A program made the position numbers and the translations under genes. A stretch of DNA of 64,000 bases from WHSW01 sp963781265 (GTDB lineage: Bacteria > Actinomycetota > Thermoleophilia > Solirubrobacterales > 70-9): positions 744,001 to 808,000 of the forward strand of contig CAWAFH010000018.1 in NCBI GenBank assembly GCA_963781265.1. The letters run 5' to 3'. This document shows positions 33,686 through 44,869 of the stretch, in pieces. Numbering within the stretch: position 1 is the first letter of the stretch; the number at the start of each line of letters is the position of its first letter. The notes below the pieces were generated by a model. That model did not search any database and was not told the origin of the DNA. It was given only the letters and a program-made list of their open reading frames with translations.

Positions 33686-35077
33686 CTAGCTCGCCGTCAC
33701 GTCGCGCGCGAACGCCTCGAGCGCGTCGGCGAAGACCTGCAGGTCCTCCTCGGAGTGGGCGACCGAGATCGTCCACTCCTCCTCGACGCCCGGGGTCATG
33801 AAGACGCCGTGGTTCATGTGGTACAGCCACGCCAGCGTCGCGAGCTCCGCGTCGACCTTGGTCAGGTAGTCGCGGTACTCGTACAGGCGCTCGGGCGAGA
33901 AGACGACGCATCCCTTCGCGCCGAGGCCGGAGGTGTAGCAGGGGAGGCCGTACTGATCGATGATCTCGTCGCAGCGGTTGAGCAGCCACTGGTTCGACGA
34001 CTCGAGCTTCGCGTAGGCGTCGGCGGTCAGGACCTGGGTGAGGGCCGCCTCGGCGGCGGCCATCACCATCGGGTTGCCATTGAAGGTCCCGTACTGGACG
34101 ACCGTGTCGTCGGCGATCGCCTCGCCGAGCTCGGCGGTCATCCCGATCGCGCCGCCCGGGTAACCGCCGCAGATGGCCTTGGCCAGCGTGACCACGTCGG
34201 GCTTCACGCCGAAGCGGTCGGTCGCGCCGCCGGGGGCGATCGTCGCCCCTGTCTTGACCTCGTCGAAGATCAGCTTGACGCCGTGCTGTGTGCAGAGCTC
34301 GCGCACCCGCTCGAGGTAGCCCTCGCGCGGCGGGATGATGTTGATGTTCATCATCGCCGGCTCCATGATCAGCCCGGCGACCTTGCCCTCGAGCTTGTCG
34401 AGGACGCTGGCGAGCGCGTCGGCGTCGTTGAAGGGGACCGCCCGCGTGAGCTCGGTCAGCGCCAGCGGATAGCCGGCGCCGTAGGGGACCGAGCGCGGAT
34501 CATCGCGCTCTCCGAGGGCTTCGAGCGGCGGATAGACGCTCACCATGACCGAGTCGTGGTGGCCGTGGTAGGAGCCCTCGATCTTCAGGATCACGTCGCG
34601 ACCGGTGACCCCGCGGGCGAGGTGGACGGCGTCCATGGTCGACTCGGTACCGGAGTTGGTGAACCGCCACTGCGGCAGACCGAACCGCCGGGCGAGCTCC
34701 TCGGCGACCACGATCGAGCCGTCGGTGGGGGCGGCGAAGTGGGTGCCGAGGTCGATTCGCGCCTTGACCGCGTCGCCGATCGTCGGGTTCGCGTGGCCGA
34801 CCGCCATGACGCCGAAGCCGTTGTGAAAGTCGACGTACTCGCCGCCGTCGACGTCCCAGACCCGGGCGCCCTTGCCGCTCTCGAGGTAGACCGGCCACGG
34901 CTTGTTGACCTGGAAGGACGAGGGCACGCCTCCGGGCATCACCTTGACCCCGCGCTCATAGCGCTGCTTGGACTGGGGCGTCCGCTCGGCGAGCTTCTGC
35001 ATCTCGCGCTCGGTGAGCTCGGCGACGCGCTCCCTGTCGATGGTCGGCCTTCCCTGGGCAGTGGATTCGAGAGTCAT
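33686..35077 (-). CDS. PLP aminotransferase class III, glutamate-1-semialdehyde aminomutase-like
   Basis: 463 residues from the ATG at 35075-35077. Class III features are GHANPTIGDAVKARI, FTNSGTESTMDAVHLAR, EGSYHGHHDS, the Asp in LIFDEVKTG and the PLP-binding Lys in VVTLAKAICGGYPGG. The sequence is closer to the GSA aminomutase branch than to ornithine or acetylornithine enzymes. There is no heme gene nearby and the N-terminus is extended, so it may be a paralogue with another amine substrate. I give no gene symbol for that reason. Confidence 0.85.
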   Translation of the reverse strand: MTLESTAQGRPTIDRERVAELTEREMQKLAERTPQSKQRYERGVKVMPGGVPSSFQVNKPWPVYLESGKGARVWDVDGGEYVDFHNGFGVMAVGHANPTIGDAVKARIDLGTHFAAPTDGSIVVAEELARRFGLPQWRFTNSGTESTMDAVHLARGVTGRDVILKIEGSYHGHHDSVMVSVYPPLEALGERDDPRSVPYGAGYPLALTELTRAVPFNDADALASVLDKLEGKVAGLIMEPAMMNINIIPPREGYLERVRELCTQHGVKLIFDEVKTGATIAPGGATDRFGVKPDVVTLAKAICGGYPGGAIGMTAELGEAIADDTVVQYGTFNGNPMVMAAAEAALTQVLTADAYAKLESSNQWLLNRCDEIIDQYGLPCYTSGLGAKGCVVFSPERLYEYRDYLTKVDAELATLAWLYHMNHGVFMTPGVEEEWTISVAHSEEDLQVFADALEAFARDVTAS

Positions 35078-35100
35078 GCAGGGCAGCCTAGCGGCCGGAT

Positions 35101-35580
35101 TCAGGCCGCTTCGTCCAAGCCTGGAGATTTGGCTTGGCCTTGCAGGCGGCGCCAGATCCCCCCGAGATCGTCGATCTGGGCGGGATCGAGCTTTGCGATG
35201 AAGTGTGTGCGGACGCCGTCGAGGTGGTCGGGGCGGGCGGCGTCGAGCTTCGCCCGGCCCGCCGCGGTGAGCAGCGCGAAGTATCCGCGACCGTCGTCGG
35301 CGCAGCGCTCGCGGGCGATCAGTCCCTGTCGCTCGAGCCGGTCGGCGAGCCGGGTGATGCCGCTGCGGCTGAGCAGCAGGCGGTCGGCGAGCTCGCCCAT
35401 CCGCAGTCTGCCGCCATCGGCTGCCCCGAGGTTCATGAGCACCTCGTACGAGCTGAGCGGCAGCCCGTGCTGGCGCTCGAGCTCGGCATCGAGCTCGGCG
35501 ACGATCCTGCTGTGGGTCTCGAGCAGCCCGCGCCAGGCCGCGAGCTCGCGCTCGCTGAGCAGGGAGGAAGATGGGTCCAT
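35101..35580 (-). CDS. MarR-family transcriptional regulator
   Basis: 159 residues. The winged helix has LPLSSYEVLMNLGAADGG, RMGELADRLLLSRSGITRL as the recognition helix, and DRLERQGLIARERCADDGRG as the wing. It is divergent from a ring-cleaving dioxygenase gene with about 85 bp between them, and that gap holds an inverted repeat. This matches the MhqR-type pattern where the regulator represses dioxygenase and esterase genes until quinone-like electrophiles appear. Confidence 0.88.
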   Translation of the reverse strand: MDPSSSLLSERELAAWRGLLETHSRIVAELDAELERQHGLPLSSYEVLMNLGAADGGRLRMGELADRLLLSRSGITRLADRLERQGLIARERCADDGRGYFALLTAAGRAKLDAARPDHLDGVRTHFIAKLDPAQIDDLGGIWRRLQGQAKSPGLDEAA

Positions 35581-35608
35581 GGTCCGAGGGTAACAGTGCT
35601 TGCAGGCG

Positions 35609-35640
35609 CAACTATCTGATATAGTTGTGCAGACAACTAC
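35609..35640. promoter_or_regulatory. Probable MarR operator between the regulator and the dioxygenase
   Basis: CAACTAT-CTGAT-ATAGTTG (35609-35627) is a perfect 7-bp inverted repeat, followed by a third half-site GACAACTAC (35632-35640). The site overlaps the expected promoters of both divergent genes. The spacing suits a dimeric MarR protein. Confidence 0.65.
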
Positions 35641-35664
35641 TTTGGCAACGCGACGGGAGTGACA

Positions 35665-36582
35665 ATGAAGCTCGAGGGCATCCACCACATCACCGCGATC
35701 ACCGGCGACGCGCAGGCGAACGTCGACTTCTACGCCGGCACCCTGGGGATGCGGATGGTCAAGAAGACGGTCAACCAGGATGCGCCGAGCGTCTACCACC
35801 TCTTCTACGCGGACGAGCAGGGCAGCGCCGGCTCCGACATCACGTTCTTCGAGTTCCCGGGCGCCGTGCGCGGCCGTCCCGGCGCAGGGATGGTGCACCG
35901 GATCGTGTGGCGGGTCGGCTCGGCCGAGGCGCTCGACTTCTGGGCCGAGCGGCTCGCGGCGGCCGGGGTCGAAACCGAGCGCGACGGCGACAGCCTCCGC
36001 TTCGCCGACCCCGAGGGGCTCGGCCATGAGCTCGTCGTCGCCGGCGTTCCGGACCAGCCGCTGATCGCCGACCACCCCGAGGTCCCGCGCGAGCTCGCGC
36101 TCCAGGGGTTCCACGCGGCCCGCGCCTACGCGGCCGATCCGGAGCGCAGCGCCGGGCTGCTGGAGCAGCTCGAGTTCGAGCGCTCAAGCGATGGCTGGGA
36201 GGCGCGCGGCGACTCGCGCGGCGGCCTCTGGACCTACGACGAGCCGCCGGCCGAGCCCGGGCGCGAGGGGGCGGGTACCGTCCACCACATCGCCTGGGCC
36301 TCGACCATGGACGAGCACGAGGATTGGCGAGCGCGCGTCAGGGAGGGCGGCGCACGGCCGACCCCGGTGATCGACCGGTTCTGGTTTCGCTCGATCTACT
36401 TCCGTGAGCCGAGCGGGGTCCTGTTCGAGATCGCGACCCTCGGCCCGGGGTTCGGCGTCGACGAGGATCCCGAGCACCTCGGCGAGAAGCTGATCCTGCC
36501 GCCGTTCCTCGAGGACCAGCGCGAGCAGATCGAGGCGGTGCTGACGCCGGTCGTCAACCCGCGCGCAGCCGTCTCCTCGTGA
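35665..36582 (+). CDS. Ring-cleaving dioxygenase / glyoxalase-superfamily protein (MhqO-like)
   Basis: About 305 residues from the ATG at 35665 (GGGAG upstream). There are two vicinal-oxygen-chelate modules. The first has GIHHITAITGDAQANVDFYA, with a likely metal His, and MVHRIVWRV. The second has GTVHHIAWA and YFREPSGVLFEIAT, with His and Glu ligands. The C-terminal LGEKLILPPFLEDQR is typical of the MhqO/LinE group that cleaves or detoxifies hydroquinones. It lies next to a MarR regulator and ahead of an esterase with which it overlaps by 4 bp. Confidence 0.85.
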   Translation: MKLEGIHHITAITGDAQANVDFYAGTLGMRMVKKTVNQDAPSVYHLFYADEQGSAGSDITFFEFPGAVRGRPGAGMVHRIVWRVGSAEALDFWAERLAAAGVETERDGDSLRFADPEGLGHELVVAGVPDQPLIADHPEVPRELALQGFHAARAYAADPERSAGLLEQLEFERSSDGWEARGDSRGGLWTYDEPPAEPGREGAGTVHHIAWASTMDEHEDWRARVREGGARPTPVIDRFWFRSIYFREPSGVLFEIATLGPGFGVDEDPEHLGEKLILPPFLEDQREQIEAVLTPVVNPRAAVSS

Positions 36583-37223
36583 GCGCGCCAGACGGGCTCG
36601 TCCACCGGCTGCGCGAGCCGGCGGGCGAGCCCGAGGGCGCGCTCGTCCTCAACCACGGCCGCGGGGCCGACGAAAACGACCTGTTCGGGTTGCTCGACGA
36701 GCTCGATCCGGAGCGGCGGCTGCTCGGCGTCACCACCGGGGCGCCGCTGACCGGGATCCCGCCCGGCGGGCGCCACTGGTACCTGGTCCCGCGGGTGGGC
36801 TACCCGGACCCGGTCACCTTCGCCGGCAGCTACGCGGCCCTGACCGGGTTCCTGGACGGCCTGCTCGCGCAGCGGGGGATCGACTGGCAGCGGACGGTGG
36901 TCGGCGGCTTCTCGATGGGGGCGGTGATGTCGTACGCGGTCGGGCTCGGGGCCGGCCGGCCGTCACCGCGCGGGATTCTCGCATTCAGCGGGTTCATCCC
37001 GACCGTCGACGGCTGGGCGGCGGATCTGGATTCGCGACCCGGGCTCCCGGTCGTGATCCATCACGGCCGCAACGATCCGGTGATCTCGGTCGAGTTCGCG
37101 CGCGAGGCGCAGCGGACGCTGGCGGGCGCCGGGCTCGCCGTCGAGTACCTGGAGACCGGCGCCGGTCACTGGCTGCCGCCCGAGGCGATCGACCCGGCGC
37201 GGCGCCTGGTCGCGGACGGTTGA
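36579..37223 (+). CDS. Phospholipase/carboxylesterase-like alpha/beta hydrolase (MhqD-like)
   Basis: 214 residues from the GTG at 36579, overlapping the dioxygenase stop. LNHGRGADENDLFGL matches the HG oxyanion region, GGFSMGAVMSYAVGL contains the nucleophile Ser, and HHGRNDPVIS and TGAGHWLPPE supply Asp and His. This is the MhqD/carboxylesterase group that accompanies MhqO-type dioxygenases, so a joint role in quinone or hydroxyester detoxification is likely. Confidence 0.85.
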   Translation: MSAPDGLVHRLREPAGEPEGALVLNHGRGADENDLFGLLDELDPERRLLGVTTGAPLTGIPPGGRHWYLVPRVGYPDPVTFAGSYAALTGFLDGLLAQRGIDWQRTVVGGFSMGAVMSYAVGLGAGRPSPRGILAFSGFIPTVDGWAADLDSRPGLPVVIHHGRNDPVISVEFAREAQRTLAGAGLAVEYLETGAGHWLPPEAIDPARRLVADG

Positions 37224-37331
37224 GCGGCTCAGGCCGCGGCGAGCTGCGGGGCCGCTGAGCTTCAGGCCGCGCCGGCGAGCTCTGCGGGCGGCAGCTGGAA
37301 ATCGCGCCCGGCGGGGCGTCCGGGCCTTATG

Positions 37332-37345
37332 CGAACGTGTGTTCG
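37332..37345. promoter_or_regulatory. SOS box overlapping the radical SAM gene start
   Basis: CGAACGTGTGTTCG is a full CGAAC-N4-GTTCG LexA box, better than the one at lexA. It overlaps the candidate GTG start codons at 37339 and 37345, so the transcript may be nearly leaderless. The orthologous M. tuberculosis gene Rv2578c is also reported to be LexA-controlled. Confidence 0.85.
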
Positions 37346-38377
37346 TGCGATGGGAGAACTTGGAGAAGGGAGCGGGCACGCAGGGTTTGCTGCCCGGTAC
37401 CGGTGAGTCCACGGTGCGCACTTTCGACGCGCCCGAGGCGCTCGGGATTCGCTTTCACGAAGTGGAGGCGAGGTCCGGGCTCAATCGGGTTCCAGCGCGT
37501 TCGAGGATGCCGTTTCGGTGGACGATCAACCCGTACCGCGGCTGCACCCATGCGTGCGCTTTAGGCGTACTGCTTCGCCCGCCCCACCCACGCTTATCTC
37601 GACTTCAACGCCCGCGAGGACTTCGAGCGCGAGATCGTCGTCAAGGTGAACGTGCCGGAGGTGGTGCGCGCCGAGCTCGGCCGGCCGTCGTGGAAGCGCG
37701 AGCACGTCGCCCTCGGGACGAACACCGACCCGTACCAGTGGGTCGAGGGTCGCTATCGGCTGATGGAGGGGATCTGGGAGGCGATGCGCGACTTCTCGAA
37801 TCCGTGCTCCGTGCTCACCAAGTCGCCGCTGCTCCTGCGCGACATCGCGCTGATGAAGGAGATCTCCGAGCGGACGGAGTTCGTCGCCAACCTCTCGATC
37901 CCGACGCTCGAGGAGAAGGCGTGGCGCGCGACCGAGCCGCACACCCCGCACCCGCGCAAGCGGATCGAGGCGCTCGCCGAGCTGCGCCGAGCCGGGATCG
38001 CGACCGGGGTCCTGATCGCGCCGCTGATCCCGGGCGTCAACGACGCTCCCGGTCAGGTCGAGGAGCTGGTCGAAGCGGTCGGCGAGGCCGGCGCGCAGAG
38101 CGTCGGCGGGGTCGGCCTGCACCTGCGCGGCGAGGTGCGCGAGATCTGGTTCGACTGGCTGCGCCAGTACCGCCCCGATCTGGTCGAGCGCTACGAGGAG
38201 CTCTACCGGCGCGGTGCCTACATGGCGACGGACGAGCGTGAGCGGCTCGCCGCGCGCGCCCGGGGCGGCTCGCGACCGCGCCGCTTCACGGTCGCCCGGC
38301 GCGGCCGGGACGGATCGCCGCAGGTCCCGGGACGGCCGCCCGAGCCGCCCTCGCGGCAGCCGACCCTGTTCGAATGA
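37345..38377 (+). pseudogene. Rv2578c/SplB-like radical SAM protein with 7-bp insertion in the Fe-S motif
   Basis: The first part reads MRWENL, GIRFHEVEARSGLNRVPARS and PFRWTINPYRGCTHAC, the usual approach to the radical SAM CxxxCxxC cluster. The family then continues YCFARPTHAYLDFNARED, and here this follows only in the next frame. Between TGC and TACTGC there are 10 bases (GCTTTAGGCG) where 3 are expected, an excess of 7. The second frame continues intact to 38377, including HVALGTNTDPYQWVEGRYRL and GGVGLHLRGEVREIWFDWL. Family members reduce or repair something after DNA damage, but the substrate is unknown. As written the product cannot bind its cluster. Confidence 0.85.
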
Positions 38378-38435
38378 CGAGTTCCGTGACGGTCGATGAG
38401 ATCGCGCGGCGCGCCCGGTCTACAGTCTCGAACCG

Positions 38436-39347
38436 ATGAGCGGCGTCGAGAACAGCGACAACGCGATCGAGCTCGCGAGAGTGGTCAAGAGCTTCGGGTC
38501 GATCACCGCGGTCGACGGGCTCGATCTCGACGTGCCCGCGGGTATCTGCCTCGGGCTGCTCGGCCCGAACGGCGCCGGCAAGTCGACCACGATGCGGCTG
38601 CTGACGGGCCAGGCGATCGCCGACTCGGGGTCGATCAGGGTGCTCGACTACACGCTGCCGGCCCAGGCGAAGGCGGCGCGGGCGGAGATGGGCGTCGTAC
38701 CGCAGCTCGACAACCTCGATGTCGACGTCACCGTCGAGGAGAACCTCGCGGTGTTCGCGCGCCTGTACCGGGTCGGCGATGTCGGCGCGGCCGTCGACCG
38801 CGCGCTCGAGCTCGCCCGTCTGACCGGGCGCCGCCGCGACGCTGTCGACGAGCTCTCGGGCGGCATGCGGCGCCGGCTGCTGCTCGCTCGCGGCCTCGTC
38901 CACGATCCGCGCCTCGTGTTGCTCGACGAGCCGACCGTCGGGCTCGACCCGCAGATTCGCACCCAGATCTGGACGCTGGTCGACGACCTGCGCACCCGCG
39001 GCGCGACCATCCTGATGTCGACCCACTACATCGAGGAGGCCGATCGGCTCGCCGATGACGTGGCGGTGATGGCGGCCGGCAAGGTCGTCGCCCGCGGCCG
39101 TCCGGCCGACCTGATCGCCGAGTACGCCGGGCGTGAGACGGCCGAGGTGTACGGGGCGCCGGACCGGCTCGCGGCGGCGCGGGCGCGCGCCGAGTCCGAC
39201 GGGCTCCGGGTGCGTCCGGCCGGTCCGGCGATCGCGATCGTCGGCTCCGAGCGCTCGACCAACGGCAGCGTCCCCGACGACGCCGTCCGCCGGGCCGCCT
39301 CGCTCGAGGACGTCTTCGTGATCCTCACCGGGGAGGAGGCGGAGTGA
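38436..39347 (+). CDS. ABC transporter ATP-binding protein
   Basis: 303 residues. Walker A GPNGAGKST (about 46-54), Q-loop VVPQLDN, signature LSGGMRRRLLLARGL, Walker B RLVLLDEPTVGLDP and H-loop MSTHYIEEAD are all present. The C-terminal extension (about 220-303) and the single NBD fit the NodI/DrrA type exporter group. The stop overlaps the permease start (GTGA). Confidence 0.92.
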   Translation: MSGVENSDNAIELARVVKSFGSITAVDGLDLDVPAGICLGLLGPNGAGKSTTMRLLTGQAIADSGSIRVLDYTLPAQAKAARAEMGVVPQLDNLDVDVTVEENLAVFARLYRVGDVGAAVDRALELARLTGRRRDAVDELSGGMRRRLLLARGLVHDPRLVLLDEPTVGLDPQIRTQIWTLVDDLRTRGATILMSTHYIEEADRLADDVAVMAAGKVVARGRPADLIAEYAGRETAEVYGAPDRLAAARARAESDGLRVRPAGPAIAIVGSERSTNGSVPDDAVRRAASLEDVFVILTGEEAE

Positions 39348-40141
39348 GGCGGGGCGAGGCCCAGGGCATCGGCGTCCGGCGGCTCGAGCCGGCGGCGATC
39401 GCCGGGGTGATGAGCCGCGAGGTCGCGAACTTCCGCACCTTCTGGAAGGCGACGACGTTCTCGAGCCTGCTCGAGCCGACCATCTACCTGCTCGCGTTCG
39501 GGGTCGGGCTGGGCTCGACGATCGTCAGCGGGGTCGACGGCCTCTCCTACGTCGAGTTCGTCGGCACCGGGATGGTCGCGACGGCGGTGATCTTCGCCAG
39601 CGCGCTGCCGGCGATGTTCGGGACCTTCGTCAAGCACCGCTTCCAGCGCACCTACGACGCGATCCTCGCGGCGCCGGTCGATGTCGAGGAGCTGGTGACC
39701 GCGGAGATGCTCTGGATCGCCCTGCGCGCCGGGGTCTACGGCTGCTTCCCGCTGCTGGTCTCGTTCGCGTTCGGGCTGGATCCGACCTGGGCGATGCTCC
39801 TGGTCCCGTTCTTCGGCTTCGTGACCGCGCTCGGCTTCGCCGCCTTCGGGATCGCCGTCGCCGGCACCGTCTCGAAGATCGACCAGTTCAACTACGTGAC
39901 CACGCTCGTGATCACGCCGCTGTTCCTGGTCGCCGGCACGTTCTTTCCGATCGACCAGCTTCCGGAGGGCCTCCAGGTGCTCGCGAACCTGAACCCGCTC
40001 TACCAGCTCGTCGAGCTGGTCCGTGGCGCCGCGTTCGGGTTCGAGGCGGTCGACATCCTGCGCCTCCTCGGGCTGATGGCCTTCTCGCTCGCCATGTGGC
40101 GCCTCGCGGTGCGCCAGATGACCCGGCGGCTGGTCGACTAG
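39344..40141 (+). CDS. ABC-2 type permease
   Basis: 265 residues with six membrane segments. The first cytoplasmic region (VMSREVANFRTFWKATTFSS) leads into helix 1, and the conserved GTFFPIDQLPEGLQVLANL loop between late helices is typical of NodJ/DrrB permeases. With the ATPase upstream it forms an exporter for a drug, lipid or glycan-linked substrate. Confidence 0.88.
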   Translation: MRRGEAQGIGVRRLEPAAIAGVMSREVANFRTFWKATTFSSLLEPTIYLLAFGVGLGSTIVSGVDGLSYVEFVGTGMVATAVIFASALPAMFGTFVKHRFQRTYDAILAAPVDVEELVTAEMLWIALRAGVYGCFPLLVSFAFGLDPTWAMLLVPFFGFVTALGFAAFGIAVAGTVSKIDQFNYVTTLVITPLFLVAGTFFPIDQLPEGLQVLANLNPLYQLVELVRGAAFGFEAVDILRLLGLMAFSLAMWRLAVRQMTRRLVD

Positions 40142-40239
40142 CGACCAGGCCAGCCGCGCACGACCGGACCACGATCCACCCCGTCCGATGCACGCGGGCA
40201 TTGTGACCGGCCCCGGGGCTTCGCGTCCAGTCGGCAGAG

Positions 40240-41445
40240 CTAGCCCGAGGCCGACGCGGGCGCGGGGGCAGCTGCGGCGACGCCACGAAGCGAGAGCCCG
40301 ACGACGATCGTCGCGAGCGCGCACGCGGCTGCGAGGACGAAGGCCGCCTCATAGCCGCCGATCGCGGCCGCGGCGCCGGCGACCGGGCTGCCGACACCCA
40401 TCCCGAGGTCGAAGAAGGCTGTGAATGTGCCCATCGCGACCCCGCGGCGGTCCTCGGGCACACGGTTGACGACGAGCAGCGCGAGCGAGGGGAACAGCAG
40501 CGAGAACCCCGACCCCATCGCGGTCGCGCCCAGCAGGGCCAGGGGCAGCGAGCCGGCGCCGGCGATCACCAGCAGTCCGGCGGCCTCGCTGAGGGCGGCC
40601 CCGACGATGCACGGGATCGACCCGAAGCGGTCCGGGAGCCCGCCGCCGATCAGGCGCATGCCGACGACGCTGGCCGCGAACGCGGCGAACACGGCGGCGC
40701 CGTGGCCGACCCCGTTGTCGTCGAGGTGCAGGACGACGAAGGCGGCCATCGTCGCGTAGCCGACGATCGCCAGGGTCAGTCCGAGACCTGGCCGCAGCGC
40801 CTCGCGGGAGATCAGCCGGCGATCGACCTGCAGCTCTGGGTGGGGGACGAAGCTTTCGGGAATGCGCAGGGCGAGCGCGGCGCCGGCGAGCGGCGCGGCC
40901 GCGGCGAACGCCCAGACCGCCTCGTAGTCGGTCGCATGGAGGATCAGCTCGCCGATCGGCGGGCCGAGCGCGAGCCCACCCCAGATCGCGAGGCCGTAGA
41001 GCCCGATGATCCGTCCGCGGCGGTCGGGCGGCGCCATGTCGACCACCCACGCCGATCCCGCGGTGTAGACGGCGCCCTCGCCGGCGCCCAGGAAGAGGCG
41101 GGCGATGATCAGGCCGGGAACCCCAGCCGGGACGAAGTACAGGAGCGCTGCCACCGCGGTCGAGATGCTCCCTCCGATCACGACGAGCTTGCGCCCCCGG
41201 GCATCGGCGAGGCGTCCGGCCAGCGGGCGACAGGCGAGGCCGGTGATCGCGAACGCGCCGGTCACCAGGCCGACCTCGAAGTCGCCGCCACCGAGCGGGC
41301 CCTTGACGTAGCGGGGCAGCACCGGCAGCGTCGCGCCGATCGAAAGCAGGCCGAGCGCGGTGACGGCGAAGATCCCCGCGAAGGCGCTCCGGGCCGGCGT
41401 GATCGCCGGCCATCGCCGCCCGGCGCCGTGTGAGTTCCCCCGCAT
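40240..41445 (-). CDS. MFS transporter
   Basis: 401 residues from the ATG at 41443-41445, with twelve hydrophobic segments. Motif A is GRLADARGRKLVVIGG, with a related loop GGLPDRFGS in the second half. AITGLACRPLAGRLAD and LFLGAGEGAVYTAGSAWVVD are typical of sugar or drug efflux members. It is divergent from acs. Confidence 0.87.
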   Translation of the reverse strand: MRGNSHGAGRRWPAITPARSAFAGIFAVTALGLLSIGATLPVLPRYVKGPLGGGDFEVGLVTGAFAITGLACRPLAGRLADARGRKLVVIGGSISTAVAALLYFVPAGVPGLIIARLFLGAGEGAVYTAGSAWVVDMAPPDRRGRIIGLYGLAIWGGLALGPPIGELILHATDYEAVWAFAAAAPLAGAALALRIPESFVPHPELQVDRRLISREALRPGLGLTLAIVGYATMAAFVVLHLDDNGVGHGAAVFAAFAASVVGMRLIGGGLPDRFGSIPCIVGAALSEAAGLLVIAGAGSLPLALLGATAMGSGFSLLFPSLALLVVNRVPEDRRGVAMGTFTAFFDLGMGVGSPVAGAAAAIGGYEAAFVLAAACALATIVVGLSLRGVAAAAPAPASASG

Positions 41446-41547
41446 CGGGCAAGACCTTACGGGGGACAAAATCGCTCCAGAGGAGGAGAGCACCGCGCAG
41501 CGCAATCGCCATAGGCTTGCGCCAGGATCAATCCAGGAGGAGACGAG

Positions 41548-43533
<1,986 letters not shown>

Positions 43534-44853
43534 TCAGCCGGGGGCGACCGCCGAGGCGGGTGCGGGCTGCTCGGTCGGGCACGAGCGCGGCGTCGACTGC
43601 GGCCCGGACGGAGGCTCGCCGCCGGTGACGGTGTCGGCGGGCGCGTTCTGGCGCCGCGACAACGCGACGAACGGCAGCGCCAGCGCCGCGATACCCGCGC
43701 TGAGCAGATAGGACGGCGCGTAGCCCCAGGCGTCGGCGGCGCGGCCCAGCACCGGCTGTGCCCAGACCCCGCCGGTCGAGCTCATGAGCGAGTCGAACGA
43801 CAGGATGGTCGCCCGCTGGCGAGACGGGATCATCCCGTTCATGTAGGCCTGGCGGATCGGCGAGGCCGCGGCGAACAACAGCCCCCAGACGACGATCAGG
43901 GCGAGCACGGCGGCGAAGCTCTCGATCAGGCCGATCAGCGCCAGCGCGCCGACGCCGATCGCCGAGGTCACGAGCAGCGCCGAGGTGCGACGGCGAAACA
44001 GACGCCGGACCCGGGGCGCGGCGATCCCGCCGAGGATCTGCGCGCCGGCGATGATCGCGGCGACGAGCCCGGCGATCGAGTACGCGTTCGGGTCGCCGTA
44101 CAGCTCGAGGAGATACGGCTGGAGCGCGTAGAAGGCGTAGATGCCGACCCCGCCGCTGAACAGGGCCGCAACCATCATCCACTTGATCGCCGGGACCCGC
44201 CAGCCGTACTCGATCGAGTTGTGGGCGATCTTGCGCATCTCGGCGAGCGGGCGCTGGCCGCGCTCGGGCTGAAAGCCGACGTCGTGCATGAGCCGAAACG
44301 CGATCACGAACATCAGTGCGAGCACCCCGGCACGGACCAGGAACGGAACCCCGAGGCTGGTCGCCTGCGCGATCAGCCCGCCCGCGACCGAACCGACCAG
44401 CATCGCGATCCCCGCGACGACCTGGCCGCGACCGAAGACCGCCTCGAGGTCGCCGTCGAATCCGGTTGCGGCGAGCGCGTCGACCAGCCAGGCCTCGACC
44501 GCGCCGGAGAAGAACGTGAAGCCGAGCCCGAGCAGGATCGAGGCCAGCGCCCAGGCCCACAGCGGCGCCTCCAGCTGCCAGAGGAGGACGTAGAGCCCGG
44601 TGGACGCGGCCAGGGTGACGGTGCCGAGCAGGTAGGAGATCCGCCTGCCGATCGTGTCGGCGACGATCCCCGTGGGGACCTCGAACAGGACCATCCCGGC
44701 GGTGAAGAAGGCGTTGGCGGCGAACGCCTCCGCGTTGGAGAGCCCGGCGTCGAGCAGGAAGATCGTGTTGATGCCCCAGATGAACGAGGCGGCCAGGGTG
44801 TTGCCCAGCATCAGCGTCAGGTAGGTGCGCTGGATCGAGGCGGGGGTCGGCAT
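43534..44853 (-). CDS. MFS transporter
   Basis: 439 residues from the ATG at 44851-44853. NAFFTAGMVLFEVPTGIVAD and TIGRRISYLLG form motif A, and twelve helices are predicted. The C-terminus is a Pro/Ser-rich cytoplasmic tail (about 400-439). Substrate unknown. Its gene overlaps nothing but ends directly against acs; the start lies 16 bp from the end of the upstream acyl-CoA synthetase gene, suggesting co-transcription. Confidence 0.87.
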   Translation of the reverse strand: MPTPASIQRTYLTLMLGNTLAASFIWGINTIFLLDAGLSNAEAFAANAFFTAGMVLFEVPTGIVADTIGRRISYLLGTVTLAASTGLYVLLWQLEAPLWAWALASILLGLGFTFFSGAVEAWLVDALAATGFDGDLEAVFGRGQVVAGIAMLVGSVAGGLIAQATSLGVPFLVRAGVLALMFVIAFRLMHDVGFQPERGQRPLAEMRKIAHNSIEYGWRVPAIKWMMVAALFSGGVGIYAFYALQPYLLELYGDPNAYSIAGLVAAIIAGAQILGGIAAPRVRRLFRRRTSALLVTSAIGVGALALIGLIESFAAVLALIVVWGLLFAAASPIRQAYMNGMIPSRQRATILSFDSLMSSTGGVWAQPVLGRAADAWGYAPSYLLSAGIAALALPFVALSRRQNAPADTVTGGEPPSGPQSTPRSCPTEQPAPASAVAPG

Positions 44854-44869
44854 CGCGCCGGCGCGGTGC

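Noticed and set aside
30845..35593. Two very long plus-strand open frames (757 and 799 residues) opposite the DUF255, GST and aminotransferase genes
   Set aside because: Low-complexity Arg/Val/Gly/Asp composition with no domain; the opposite strand carries complete recognised proteins.
37548..37580. Recoding (TAG read-through or programmed frameshift) at the radical SAM motif
   Set aside because: No slippery sequence, no pyrrolysine genes in view, and the break needs a shift of 7 bases, which ordinary programmed slippage does not give.
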